In this document: positions 47,522 through 57,472 of the stretch, piece after piece
How the letters are laid out: every line of letters starts with the position of its first letter
How positions within the stretch are numbered: position 1 is the stretch's first letter
Assembly (NCBI RefSeq): GCF_000004825.1
Contig: NW_008805066.1
Span: 1-64,000, forward strand
Reading direction: 5' to 3'
From: Heterostelium album PN500
Taxonomy: Eukaryota > Evosea > Eumycetozoa > Acytosteliales > Acytosteliaceae
DNA length: 64,000 nt
Notes under the pieces: generated by a model
Database searches by the model: none
The model's input: only the letters and a program-made list of their open reading frames with translations
What the model was told of the DNA's origin: nothing
Made by a program: the position numbers and the translations under genes

Positions 47522-49293
47522 ATGATACAAATGGAAGAGGAACACAGAGATAGTGTTGATAGTAATATTAATAGTTATGATAATAATAATAACAATGATA
47601 GTAATAACAAGATTAATTATGGAAGTTTAATAGATTCAGATATTTCTCTGGGAAATGATAGTTTGTCATCTATCAAATTGGATGAGAATAAACAACAACA
47701 ACAACAACAACAACAATTGTATTATCAACAGCATTCTGTCAGTATAATAGATGGAGGAGGCGTTGCATCTATTCCAGTTACACCAGAGACAATAAACAGC
47801 AGTAGTAGTAGCAGTAGCAATTTATTAGTAGATATAAACACACCGATCTCTATCTCGCCAATCACAAACAGTGGAATCACCTCAATGACCAACCATTATA
47901 ACATAAATTCGAACATTCAAAACAACAATAACAACAATATTAATAATAATACTAACAATAGCAACACTGATAGCAACAGTAGTACTCCAGACTTACTACT
48001 ATCAAATTTCTCACCTGCAATGACATTAACATCACCAACTTCAACATCAACATCTCAATTAGATATCAATAACAATATAGATAATAGTAATAGTAATAGT
48101 AATAATGATACTACTGATAAATTAGTAGTGGTTGTTGAGAAAAAAGAGTTAACATTTTTAGATACCCCAATAGAGATTATCAATTATATATTTTTAAATG
48201 TTGGTGCTCTCAATATGCCTTCGCTGCTACGAGTCAATAAGTTTTGTTTTAGAACCGGTATGAAAGAGGGACTGTGGTCACTCTTTGTTCAGAATGATTT
48301 TGGCATTGCAGTTTCCGATCTGACAACGATGGTGCGTTTGAACAGCGGTGCACGCTCGCTCTACGCCAATCTCTACTTCAAGCGTCGTAACAGCATCGTC
48401 CCGGTGCGTTCACCCAACCCACTGATTCGCTTCTTCCTCAAGCCCATCTCGAAGCTGCCCTCGCTCTTCTCTCGCAAGGAATACAAGATTCTCATGTACG
48501 GACTGGACGGAGTCGGCAAGACCACTCTACTCTACAAGTTTGCACGTGGTGAATTCGTGAGAACGCTCCCGACCAACGGATACAACGTCGAGGTCGTCGA
48601 GTACAAGTCGTGTGACTTTATCTGCTGGGACATCGGATACAACACCAGCAAGCCAGTCGTACCGGTGTGGCACCACTACATCCAAGACACCCAGGCACTG
48701 ATATTCATCATCGACAGTACCGATCGTACCAGACTGTCTCAGGTACGCGAAGAACTCTGGAGAATGTTGACCGATCGTAACGTTGCCAAGATTCTTAGTT
48801 TCAAACAGAATGACTCCACCGATGGAAGAGTACAAAGAGTTAAAGTATTAATTTATGCAAATAAGATTGATAATGCTAATAATAATAATAACAATAATAA
48901 TAACAGTAGTAGCAATAATAATAACAACAATAATAGTAATTCTAATTTGTCAGGTAATAACTCTGTTACAAATACTCCACCACTTTTACACACCAGTAAT
49001 AACAGTATTAATACACAACCAATGTCAACATTAGAAATAACATTGGCTTTATCACTTTTCAATTTACCAAAACATATCATTTGGCATGTACAGGTAAGTT
49101 ATTTATTACTTCATATTAATATATTTTGCAACCATATATATCTAATTGTAATACAATTCATCTATTTATTACTATAATTATTATTATTATTATTATCATC
49201 AATCAATTTTAGGGTTGTTCTGCAACATCTGAAGAAGGTGATGGATTGTATGAAGGTTTAGATTGGCTCAGTTCACAATTTGAAGAGGAATAG
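47522..49293 (+). CDS. F-box / ARF-like GTPase fusion protein, two exons
   Basis: Exons 47522-49093 and 49213-49293 give 550 residues; GTAAGT/TTTAG, phase 0. Residues 1-205 are Asn/Ser/Gln low complexity. An F-box-like motif follows ([15 protein letters not shown]...LLRVNKFC), then an ARF-type GTPase domain from about residue 315: G1 [10 protein letters not shown]3 [24 protein letters not shown]4 ANKID, and after a poly(N) insert the final G5 CSATS with [14 protein letters not shown]. In ARF the G3 motif is WDVGGQ; here the Gly-Gln pair is replaced by Tyr-Asn. The usual myristoylated N-terminal helix is absent. Hence GTP hydrolysis may be slow, or the protein a GTP-locked adaptor linking Skp1 to ARF effectors (inference). 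Confidence 0.87.
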
Positions 49294-49581
49294 ATAGATA
49301 GATTCAACCCATTTACTGACATTTACTGACATTTCGAATTAATACATATCAATATTATTATTTTTCTGTCAATTATCATTCATCAATTACAAACTAAAGT
49401 TTAAAGTTTGTGATAAATAAACATATTATACTCATATATAACTTTTTAAAAGAAGTTATATTAATTGCAATGAAGACTAGTCTGTTTGTCAAACATCTGT
49501 TTTTTTATTTTTTTTAAAATGACAAGATTCATTTTTACAGGAAAAAGTTAATTATTTTTTTGAATTGCAACATGAAGGAAA

Positions 49582-52500
49582 ATGAATACACAAGAAAACA
49601 ATGGAAAAGAGACAAGATCTTCTTTTTCAACACAACCAATTCCTAAACTACTAAAGACATTACCACTCAATATTAACAATAGTAGTAGTAGTAGTCAAGT
49701 GAACAATCATAACAATATGTCTACAACAACAACCACAAAGTTAGTAAATACTAATAATAATAATAACAATAGTAGTAATAACAGTAATAATAAAGTAAAT
49801 TCAACTACTATTACACCTGTAAATAAACCAATACAGCTTTTACCATTAAATAAACCATTACCAAAGCCATTACCTCTATTTAAACCTAATATTATCAATA
49901 AAAATATAATTACAAATATAAATAACAGTAATCAAAGTATTTCAAGTAATAATAATATTATTGGTAGTAGTAGTAGTAGTAGTAGCAGCAGCAGCAGCAG
50001 CAGCAATAGTAGTAGTAGTAATAGTAATAATAACAGTAATCAAAGTATAAACAATGTAAATAATAATAGTAATAAAAGTAGTAGTAGTAGTAGTAATGAT
50101 GATATAGATTTCGATTTTGATTTCGATGATAATAATAATAATAACAATTCATCTATATCAGTTTCTACACAGTCACAAAATTCATTCACAATGGCATCAT
50201 CTTCATCTCTATTTAAACCGATTAATAACTTTAATGCTAGTCCAAAGAAATTGAACCCTCTTATGTCAACCATCAATAACCATAGTATCAATGTTATGAA
50301 TAACAAAAATAATAATAATAATAATAATAGTAATAATACAGTTCAAAACAACAACTATAATAATAACAATAATAGCTATAGCAATAACAATGATGTAATC
50401 GACTTTCAACAGAGAATAATGATACCTATCAATTTAGAGTTTAAATTAATCAATGAAACAGAGTTCTCTTGTATCGATCCAAAGAATGGAGCAATCAAGA
50501 GGATATTCTTACAGATAGAAGGAGCAAAACGTATGTACACATATTAGTGATAAAGTGATGATTGGGTTACTTACTGACTTTCCTGCTTTTTGAATGATTA
50601 TATCAATTTAGAATTTGATGAGAATTGGTGGGGTAATACCGGTGTTACAACATAATAAATTTTGTGAGATGCTAATGAGGACTGGGGGTGTAAAAGTTAA
50701 ACCATTGCCTCGACATATATTATGGGCATTCTCACAGCCACCGAAACTAGTACAACCCGATTACTCAAGACTGCCAGCCAATCTATTGAATACACTGTTA
50801 CCCTTCCAACGAAAGGGTATCGAGTTTGGAATATCAAGAGATGGAAACTGTATTATGGGTGATGAAATGGGTCTTGGAAAGACAATACAGGCAATCGGAT
50901 TATCATATTACTACAGGAGCGAATGGCCGCTGCTCATTATCACTCCATCCTCTCTTCGCATGGTGTGGGCGGAGCAACTCGAGAAGTTCCTACCCGGTGT
51001 CTTCAAGAATGGCGATATCAATCTGGTTATGAATGGACGTTGTGGATTGAATGGTCTGGTCAATATCATCAGCTACGATCTGGTGCGTACCAAAGTAGAG
51101 GCGATCTTGGAGAAGCGATTCCGTGTGATCGTCGCCGATGAAAGTCATTTCCTAGGACTTTAAGGCGAAGCGAACCAGAGAGACGATGCGACTGATGGAG
51201 CACGCCAAGCGAAAGATTCTACTGACTGGAACACCTGCGATATCTCGTCCCTGCGAGCTGTATCAACAGATCACCTGTGTCATTCCAAACTTTCAAAAGT
51301 GGTATGACTACACCGATCGCTACTGTGCTGCACATATGGACAGATTCAATCATCGTGACTACTTTGGTCTATCGAATCCGGTTGAGTTGAATCTCTATTT
51401 GGAGCGCATTATGATTCGTAGAAAAAAAGACGAAGTTCTAACGGAGCTGCCAGAGATGCGTAGAGAGAAGATCATGGTGGAAGTGAAAAAGTCAGAGATG
51501 AAGAAGATCAAAGCTGTGATGGAGAATATCAAGTCGGCGCGTCAAAAGATGGAGGAGTCATCGAAGGACAACAATCGAAAGGGTGTCAACTCTGAGGGTG
51601 GAAAGCGAAAGTCACTCTACACCCAGTTGTTTAGAGATACTGGTCTCGGAAAGATGGCTGCTATCTCAAAGTTTATCGAGGATAAACTGGAAGACAATAG
51701 CAAGTTCCTGATTTTCGCACATCACAAAACAGTTATGGATGGAATCGAACAGTTGGTCAAGAAGAAAAAGGTGGAATATATAAAGATTGACGGTACCACT
51801 CCTGCTCATGCCAGAAGCAATCTGGTCAATATATTCCAGACTGACGAAAAGATTAAAGTTGCCATTCTCAGTATTACCGCTGCCGGAACAGGATTGACTT
51901 TGACAGCGGCGAGTGTAGCGATTTTTGCAGAGTTGTACTGGACACCCGGTGTGTTGATGCAAGCGGAAGCTAGAGTTCATCGTTTCGGACAGAATAGATC
52001 AGTGCTCATTCAGTATCTCGTTGGAATCAATACAATCGATGAGAGTATCTGGAGTATGCTTGAAAGCAAGAAAGATGTGTTGGGTCGTATTCTCGATGGT
52101 GAGAGTGACACTTTAGAGTTTGAAAAAGGTGAACAGATCTTGCAATCTACGCCGCATGAGAATGACAGCATCTGGGAGAGTATTATTCAGAGTGTGGAGG
52201 ACAGAGATAGTCTCAGAAAGAAGAAGATCGATGCCAAAAAAGAAAGACAGGCAAGAAGAGAGCAGAGAAAGAATGCAGGTGAAGACGATGAATCGAAGCT
52301 TGATAATGAAAGTTCATATTTAGATGATTTCTTAGGTGACGACAATAATGAGGAGGAGGAGGAAGAAGAAGGTGATGAGGAGAATCAAGATGAAGACAAT
52401 GATGACTACGATCAAGATCAAGAAGAACAAGACGATAAAAAGAAAAAGAAGACAACCACAAAGAAGAGTAAGACATCATCAACAACAACAACAGCGACAA

Positions 52501-52832
52501 CAAAAAAAGTAAAAGCTCCACAGAGATCAACCACTAAAAAGAGAGGAGCGTCCGTTAAGAGTAGCGATAACGATACAAAAAAGAAAAGAAAGACCAAGAA
52601 TGATATAGATTTGCTGGACGAAGAGAATGAAGAAAGTGACAGTGATCCAAACAATACTAGTTTGTCAGGGTTTAAAGATCCATCGGAAAAGAGTAGCGAC
52701 ACCAACAACAAAAAACAAAGACTGAGTGCATCATCAGAGATTGTAGTCGACATGGATGAAGACTTTGAAGATTCATTGTTGGTTTCCGATTTTGACAAAC
52801 TTGAACAATTTAAATTTAAGGCTGGTTTTTAA
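49582..52832 (+). CDS. SMARCAL1/HARP-like annealing helicase, two exons, with two apparent frameshifts
   Basis: Exons 49582-50530 and 50612-52832; about 1055 residues if read through. Residues 1-270 are Asn/Ser low complexity. A HARP-like segment (FKLINETEFSCIDPKNGAIK, continuing FDENWW) leads to the SNF2 ATPase: motif I GDEMGLGKT, II DESH, III LTGTPA, then helicase C with AGTGLTLT and QAEARVHRFGQ. The C-terminus is Lys/Asp/Glu-rich and nuclear in character. SMARCAL1 rewinds RPA-coated DNA at stalled forks. Two breaks interrupt the frame: within the G4 run at 50630-50633, where FDENWW must continue as VIPVLQHNKFCEML, and near 51157, where DESHFL must continue as DFKAKRT. No splice sites explain either. 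The ATPase motifs are otherwise conserved, so sequence error is likelier than decay. Confidence 0.88.
49963..50036. repeat. AGT/AGC triplet tract (poly-Ser coding)
   Basis: Tandem AGT and AGC codons encode a serine run in the N-terminal low-complexity part of the SMARCAL1-like protein. Such triplet tracts are common in dictyostelid exons and probably length-polymorphic. Confidence 0.85.
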
Positions 52833-53155
52833 GTCAAACTATTGCAATTTAAATAAAATCATAATATTCTATAATGAATTGTTAAAGTTTTAATTAAAGT
52901 TTATTTAATTAGTCAAAGAATTTTGATTTTAATCGGTTAAGAAATAAATGGTGTAGGTAGTGTAGTTTGCATGGATTTTCGAAAATCCAAAAGTGAGGTT
53001 GTATTAACTTGAGAAAGAATAGATAAAAAGATAAAGAATAGAAAATATATAAAGAATAATTAAATAAAGAATGGATATTTTAAAATGAAATAATATTATA
53101 GGTATCATACCCTTCAAAATATTTATTTAAAATTTAATTTTTAAAAAAATTTAAA
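52833..53155. other. Convergent spacer
   Basis: About 320 AT-rich bases between the stops of the SMARCAL1-like and AIFM2-like genes; holds both 3' ends. A CGAAAATCC inverted pair near 52975-52990 (GGATTTTCG/CGAAAATCC) forms a small hairpin. Confidence 0.55.
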
Positions 53156-54424
53156 TTAATTTCCAATACTGGCATTTGCAGGCTTTCCCAATAGTTTGAT
53201 TGTTGTGTTGATACCCATACCACCCTTGCTTAGCATTCTACAGAGCCAATCAGGTAAAAACCAACCATTTGGAAACATAGCAATACCTTCGTTTCTGCCT
53301 AGTACCAGAGCTACCGAGAATGCAGTAGGCTTGTACTCATGAAGGGTCTTATTATTGTTGGAAAGTGCATCGATATTTTTGATAATTGTAGCCGATTGAT
53401 TCATAGTGTTTCTTACGGTTCTTCTTTCTTGAATATTAGTAATGTCGCCAATACCAAAGATATTATCAAAACCTTCGATCTGAAGATGCTTATTCACTCT
53501 TAGGTAGCCCTTGGAATCGAGAGGGAACTCATTGAGCAACTCATTGTTTAGTTTGTTTCCAATTGCCCAAAATACAAGATCTGCCTCTATTTCACCAGAA
53601 TTCGATTGATAAACTTGTCTTTTAACTTGGTAGTCAAAGATTTCTTGCTTTCTTCTGGCCTCCAAAATGTCGTCGGGTGTGTCAATGGTGGTATTCAACA
53701 AGACGTTGATGTTCAACTGTTTTAGTTTATCTTGGAGTTTGGTCATGAATACCTCTGTGGATTGTGGTGAGATAAGATAGTTGGAACGACTGACCAATGT
53801 TATCTGTTTTTCTTTGAAATCGGTTGCTATCTCTGCTGCTAGCTCGACACCAACTGCACCTCCACCAATGATTAGAATCTTTTTGCTCTGCTGAATCTTG
53901 TCTTTGAGACCCTGATAATATTGGTAGATGTTGGATGAATCTGAGGGTGCTTTGAATGGGGTGATATTGTTTGCACCAGTTGCAATAACCATGTAATCAA
54001 AATTGAATTCATCTCCATTCTCGATAGTAACACGATCGGGTTGTACTTTTGTAACACTTGCATGAATGATCTTTCCGTGCTTCATTACTTTATCGTATTC
54101 AAAGAAACATTTCTTTGATAGTTCAGGATTGGTTGTGCATCGCATTGCTGAGATGTAATGAAAGAAGGACTTGTTTCTCTCTATCATAACCACGTCATAT
54201 TTCTTGTCCAACTGTCCAGCCAAGATAACTCCACCATAACCACCTCCAACGATTACCACTCTTTTCTTTTGAACATTATTGTTATTTTTAAGTTTAAAAA
54301 ATAATCCAAGACCCATGATTGGTACTATAGTATATAACATAAAATTTGATAAAGTAATTGGATCCTCTGAAAATTTTAATGTAGAAAATGTTTTTCCTAC
54401 TTTAACAAGATATTCTCCAAACAT
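53156..54424 (-). CDS. AIFM2/FSP1-like FAD-dependent oxidoreductase
   Basis: Single-exon gene for 422 residues. An N-terminal hydrophobic segment at about 25-44 precedes a two-dinucleotide-fold oxidoreductase: FAD motif VVIVGGGYGG at 56-65, YMVIATGA at about 144-151, NAD(P)H motif IIGGGAVGVE at 185-194, and the FAD-contacting FGIGDIT at 323-329. This order and length match AIFM2/AMID/FSP1, which reduces quinones with NAD(P)H at membranes and, in animals, suppresses lipid peroxidation. Animal FSP1 is anchored by N-myristoylation; this protein starts MFGEY and has a hydrophobic helix instead, so anchoring differs. Substrate is inferred. Dictyostelids have several AIF-family genes; I cannot tell which this is. 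Convergent with the SMARCAL1-like gene. Confidence 0.88.
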   Translation of the reverse strand: MFGEYLVKVGKTFSTLKFSEDPITLSNFMLYTIVPIMGLGLFFKLKNNNNVQKKRVVIVGGGYGGVILAGQLDKKYDVVMIERNKSFFHYISAMRCTTNPELSKKCFFEYDKVMKHGKIIHASVTKVQPDRVTIENGDEFNFDYMVIATGANNITPFKAPSDSSNIYQYYQGLKDKIQQSKKILIIGGGAVGVELAAEIATDFKEKQITLVSRSNYLISPQSTEVFMTKLQDKLKQLNINVLLNTTIDTPDDILEARRKQEIFDYQVKRQVYQSNSGEIEADLVFWAIGNKLNNELLNEFPLDSKGYLRVNKHLQIEGFDNIFGIGDITNIQERRTVRNTMNQSATIIKNIDALSNNNKTLHEYKPTAFSVALVLGRNEGIAMFPNGWFLPDWLCRMLSKGGMGINTTIKLLGKPANASIGN

Positions 54425-54980
54425 TAAATGTTAAAATTAAAAATGTATCTGTACAGATGTTGTCAATAGTATACAGTTTAAAAAAAAGTACGAACAGTAT
54501 ATGGTTTTATAGTTTAATTAAATAACCATTATTCAAGATTAGGTGGACAGAACATTCTTTGCTACCGATAAATGATGATTTGATAAAACAGTTAAAATTA
54601 CGATATTTTGGAATTGACCTTATACTATTTAGTAAAGTCGACTTGACCTAATTATTTTGGAATTTTGCAAAATTCATTTTTACTTTTTTTTTTTTGTTTT
54701 TTTTTCTCTTGACATTTTTATGACAAATCTAAAAATAATTATAATCATCCATGATGAATTTATTTTGATTGATTAATTATTAGCTGTTAGTTATTAATAC
54801 CAAAAAACATAATTTCAAAAAAAAAAATATATATTTGAATCAAGATTTTTAAAAATGTGTTAAATATAACTGGATACCAAATGATTATGTTAAAATATAA
54901 CTGTGTACACATAATTCACAATAGAAAAAAAACAATTTTGAATAAAAAAAAAAAAACCAAAGAAAGATATTGTTTGATTT
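54425..54980. other. Intergenic, AT-rich
   Basis: About 555 bases between the ankyrin gene's stop and the AIFM2-like gene's start, both minus strand. Poly(T) near 54685-54705 and poly(A) near 54820 and 54940. No gene recognised. Confidence 0.55.
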
Positions 54981-57227
54981 TCATATTCTATGTTTATTTC
55001 GCATCTCTTGTAAAAAAGATTTCATTTTATCGTTTTTCTTTTTCTTTGCTGATTTAATTGCTTGGTTGTAATTACCTTCGGTTCTGTTCTCACAAAGAAA
55101 TTGTACAACAGCAAAGTGATTGTTTTTAGCAGCTTTTTTTAGTGCAGATTTTGTGCATGCTGCCTTATGATTATGAAGATATTCTACGATTTCTTTGTAT
55201 CCATTGGAAGCTGCAAAATCCAAAGCATCGGTAGTTCCTTGGATATTGCGTTGCTCCATTAAATACATAAGTATTTTGAAGTGTCCAGCGATCGAGCTGG
55301 TATCGACAGCAGTTGCTGAACATTCAATTAGATCTCCATATTGGAACAACCGTTCGACGACATCCAGGTGACCTTTGATACACGCGAAATCAAATGGATT
55401 ATTGGGTCGTAGTTCTTTTGGATCCTCAAGTCTTGGCATGAGATATTCCAACATCTCGATCGAGCCTTGTCCACAAACATAACAGATTGCCTCTGCTGAG
55501 AATCCTTCCGTACGATTCTCACATAGGAATCGCACAATGTCATAGTGACGATTGGCAGCAGCCAGATTAATAGCTTTCTTTGAGAATCCTATCGATCCTT
55601 TGTGATGATGTAACCACTTTACCATTGGCAACTGTCCGTGTTTTGCAGCTTTGTCGTGCATACATTGGCTAAACTCTATCAGATTGTTATTGCTAATATA
55701 CTCTACTACATCTACATATCCAGCTTTGACTGCTACACGAATAACAAATTGCCAATCGGTATGGAGTTTCTTTTCCACTGTGAAATAAACAATGATTTTC
55801 AAATGGCCAGCTGATGCCGCTGCTTCAAAAGCCTTTTTAATATTGGTAGTGCAGTGTAGTTGCTCGTGTAGGAACTTCACTGTTTCAAAGTGTCCGTTGT
55901 GCGCTGCGTCAGTGAGAGCAAGACTAGTGCACTTATCTTTTCCACTCTTCACCAAATACTCTATAACATTCAAGTGTCCATTCTTGGCTGCGCGATCTAT
56001 GGCGCTGGCAGATATCGGACACACCATCACCTCATTCAACCACTTGACCGTGTTGATATTCCCATTCATAGCAGCTTGATTCAACGCTTTAGCGGTCAAC
56101 GTAAAATAATCAACTCCCACCAACCGCTTTAATTGTTCCAGTTTGCCATCCTTGGCCAAAGACTCTAATAGACCACTCGAGATGATATCCAATTTTTTAT
56201 TTGCAAGCAACCAATCTGCGATATGATTGTGTTCGTTCCACAAAGCTTGAGAGACTGCGTTACTTATCTTTGGCTGATTGCTTAGCGCATCGTTGTCAAA
56301 CAACCATTTTATCACCTCCAGGTGACCCTCCATTGCTGCACCATACAATGCAGATGAACTACACTTGTTCACTCCAATGGAATGCAACCACTCCAATATT
56401 CTCAGGTGCCCCTTTGTTGCAGCGGCTATCGACAAGCTATTTCCATTGCTTTTGACATCGGACTCTCTGTCTTTTGCCAACCAGATCAGAAGGTCAAGAT
56501 GTCCACCTTTTGATGCAGCTTCCATAAGTGATAAATAGATAGATGGATCAACTTCACTCCTATTGATGATATGACCATTCTTCCTTTTCTTTACGATCTG
56601 ATTATCATTGTCTACAATTGCAATTTCCACCAAAGAATCATTATATTTTCCACATTGACCGTTTGACACCAATCTTGGTAAGAGATATTGAAGTATCTCT
56701 ATATGTCCGCTGCTTGCAGCACTTAACAACGCCTCCACCATAGCTCCACATTGCTTCAGTTGCTTTGCATTCTGGTATAGATAAACAACACAATCGAAAT
56801 GACCACAACGAGCAGCACACACTATTTCATTGCCATCAAATACGAAATCGAATGTATCACTCGTTGTTAAACTATATAGTAACTTTAAGATATTGGTATG
56901 ACCTTGACTTGCAGCAATACTAGTAAAGTAGCCTTGTTTCTCATTCTTTAAACGCAAGTGATGTTTCAATAGCAAACGATCGGTTCCAACCAACATATCA
57001 TAAAATCCAAAATAAACCATCGTTCTAGGTGATTTATAGAGAGTAGACCAAGTGAAATACTTTTGTCTTTCTAAATTAAAACACAGAGTTCTATGAATCG
57101 ATTTTACCTCTCCAAATATCTTTTTCCTCAGATAAACATCTTTGATAACTAATTTTATTATATAAACTAATCTATCATTATTATTATTTATTGTTGGAGT
57201 TACTGTTGTTGTTAAAGATAATAACAT
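54981..57227 (-). CDS. Dictyostelid ankyrin-repeat protein (748 aa)
   Basis: Single-exon gene. The N-terminal module (LVIKDVYLRKKIFGEVKSI, a Trp, then SPRTMVYFGFYDML) corresponds to that of the ankyrin gene at 40946, showing shared ancestry. About twenty ankyrin-type repeats follow, clearer than in the shorter paralogue: A-A-x-x-G-H-L-x-(V/I)-(I/V)-(K/E)-(W/Y)-L recurs roughly every 32-35 residues. ENRTEG appears twice near the C-terminus. No enzyme domain, signal peptide or membrane helix. Probable protein-interaction scaffold; function unknown. In-frame ATG at 57227 with an A-rich leader. Repeats on the opposite strand generate spurious open frames. Confidence 0.9.
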   Translation of the reverse strand: MLLSLTTTVTPTINNNNDRLVYIIKLVIKDVYLRKKIFGEVKSIHRTLCFNLERQKYFTWSTLYKSPRTMVYFGFYDMLVGTDRLLLKHHLRLKNEKQGYFTSIAASQGHTNILKLLYSLTTSDTFDFVFDGNEIVCAARCGHFDCVVYLYQNAKQLKQCGAMVEALLSAASSGHIEILQYLLPRLVSNGQCGKYNDSLVEIAIVDNDNQIVKKRKNGHIINRSEVDPSIYLSLMEAASKGGHLDLLIWLAKDRESDVKSNGNSLSIAAATKGHLRILEWLHSIGVNKCSSSALYGAAMEGHLEVIKWLFDNDALSNQPKISNAVSQALWNEHNHIADWLLANKKLDIISSGLLESLAKDGKLEQLKRLVGVDYFTLTAKALNQAAMNGNINTVKWLNEVMVCPISASAIDRAAKNGHLNVIEYLVKSGKDKCTSLALTDAAHNGHFETVKFLHEQLHCTTNIKKAFEAAASAGHLKIIVYFTVEKKLHTDWQFVIRVAVKAGYVDVVEYISNNNLIEFSQCMHDKAAKHGQLPMVKWLHHHKGSIGFSKKAINLAAANRHYDIVRFLCENRTEGFSAEAICYVCGQGSIEMLEYLMPRLEDPKELRPNNPFDFACIKGHLDVVERLFQYGDLIECSATAVDTSSIAGHFKILMYLMEQRNIQGTTDALDFAASNGYKEIVEYLHNHKAACTKSALKKAAKNNHFAVVQFLCENRTEGNYNQAIKSAKKKKNDKMKSFLQEMRNKHRI

Positions 57228-57472
57228 TTTTTAATTTAATATTACTATTTGCATTTGATTTCTACTATTTAAAAATAACTTTATGATATATATGAGTTTA
57301 AGATATTTTTTAATTCATTGCATAATTATTGCGTTTTTGGTCTTGTTGACCCGATTTAATTAAAAAAAAAGTTTGTATTTTTCAAATAAATAATGATTGG
57401 GTAATATAAATATTAATATGATTTTTAATCATATTTGTTTTTATTTATATATTAATTTATGTAACTATCTAT
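57228..57472. other. Short tandem spacer
   Basis: About 245 AT-rich bases between two minus-strand genes; probably the ankyrin gene's promoter and the golgin's 3' end. No motif recognised. Confidence 0.5.

Noticed and set aside
55792-56455. Plus-strand open frames within the ankyrin gene
   Set aside because: They mirror the repeat periodicity of the real minus-strand gene.
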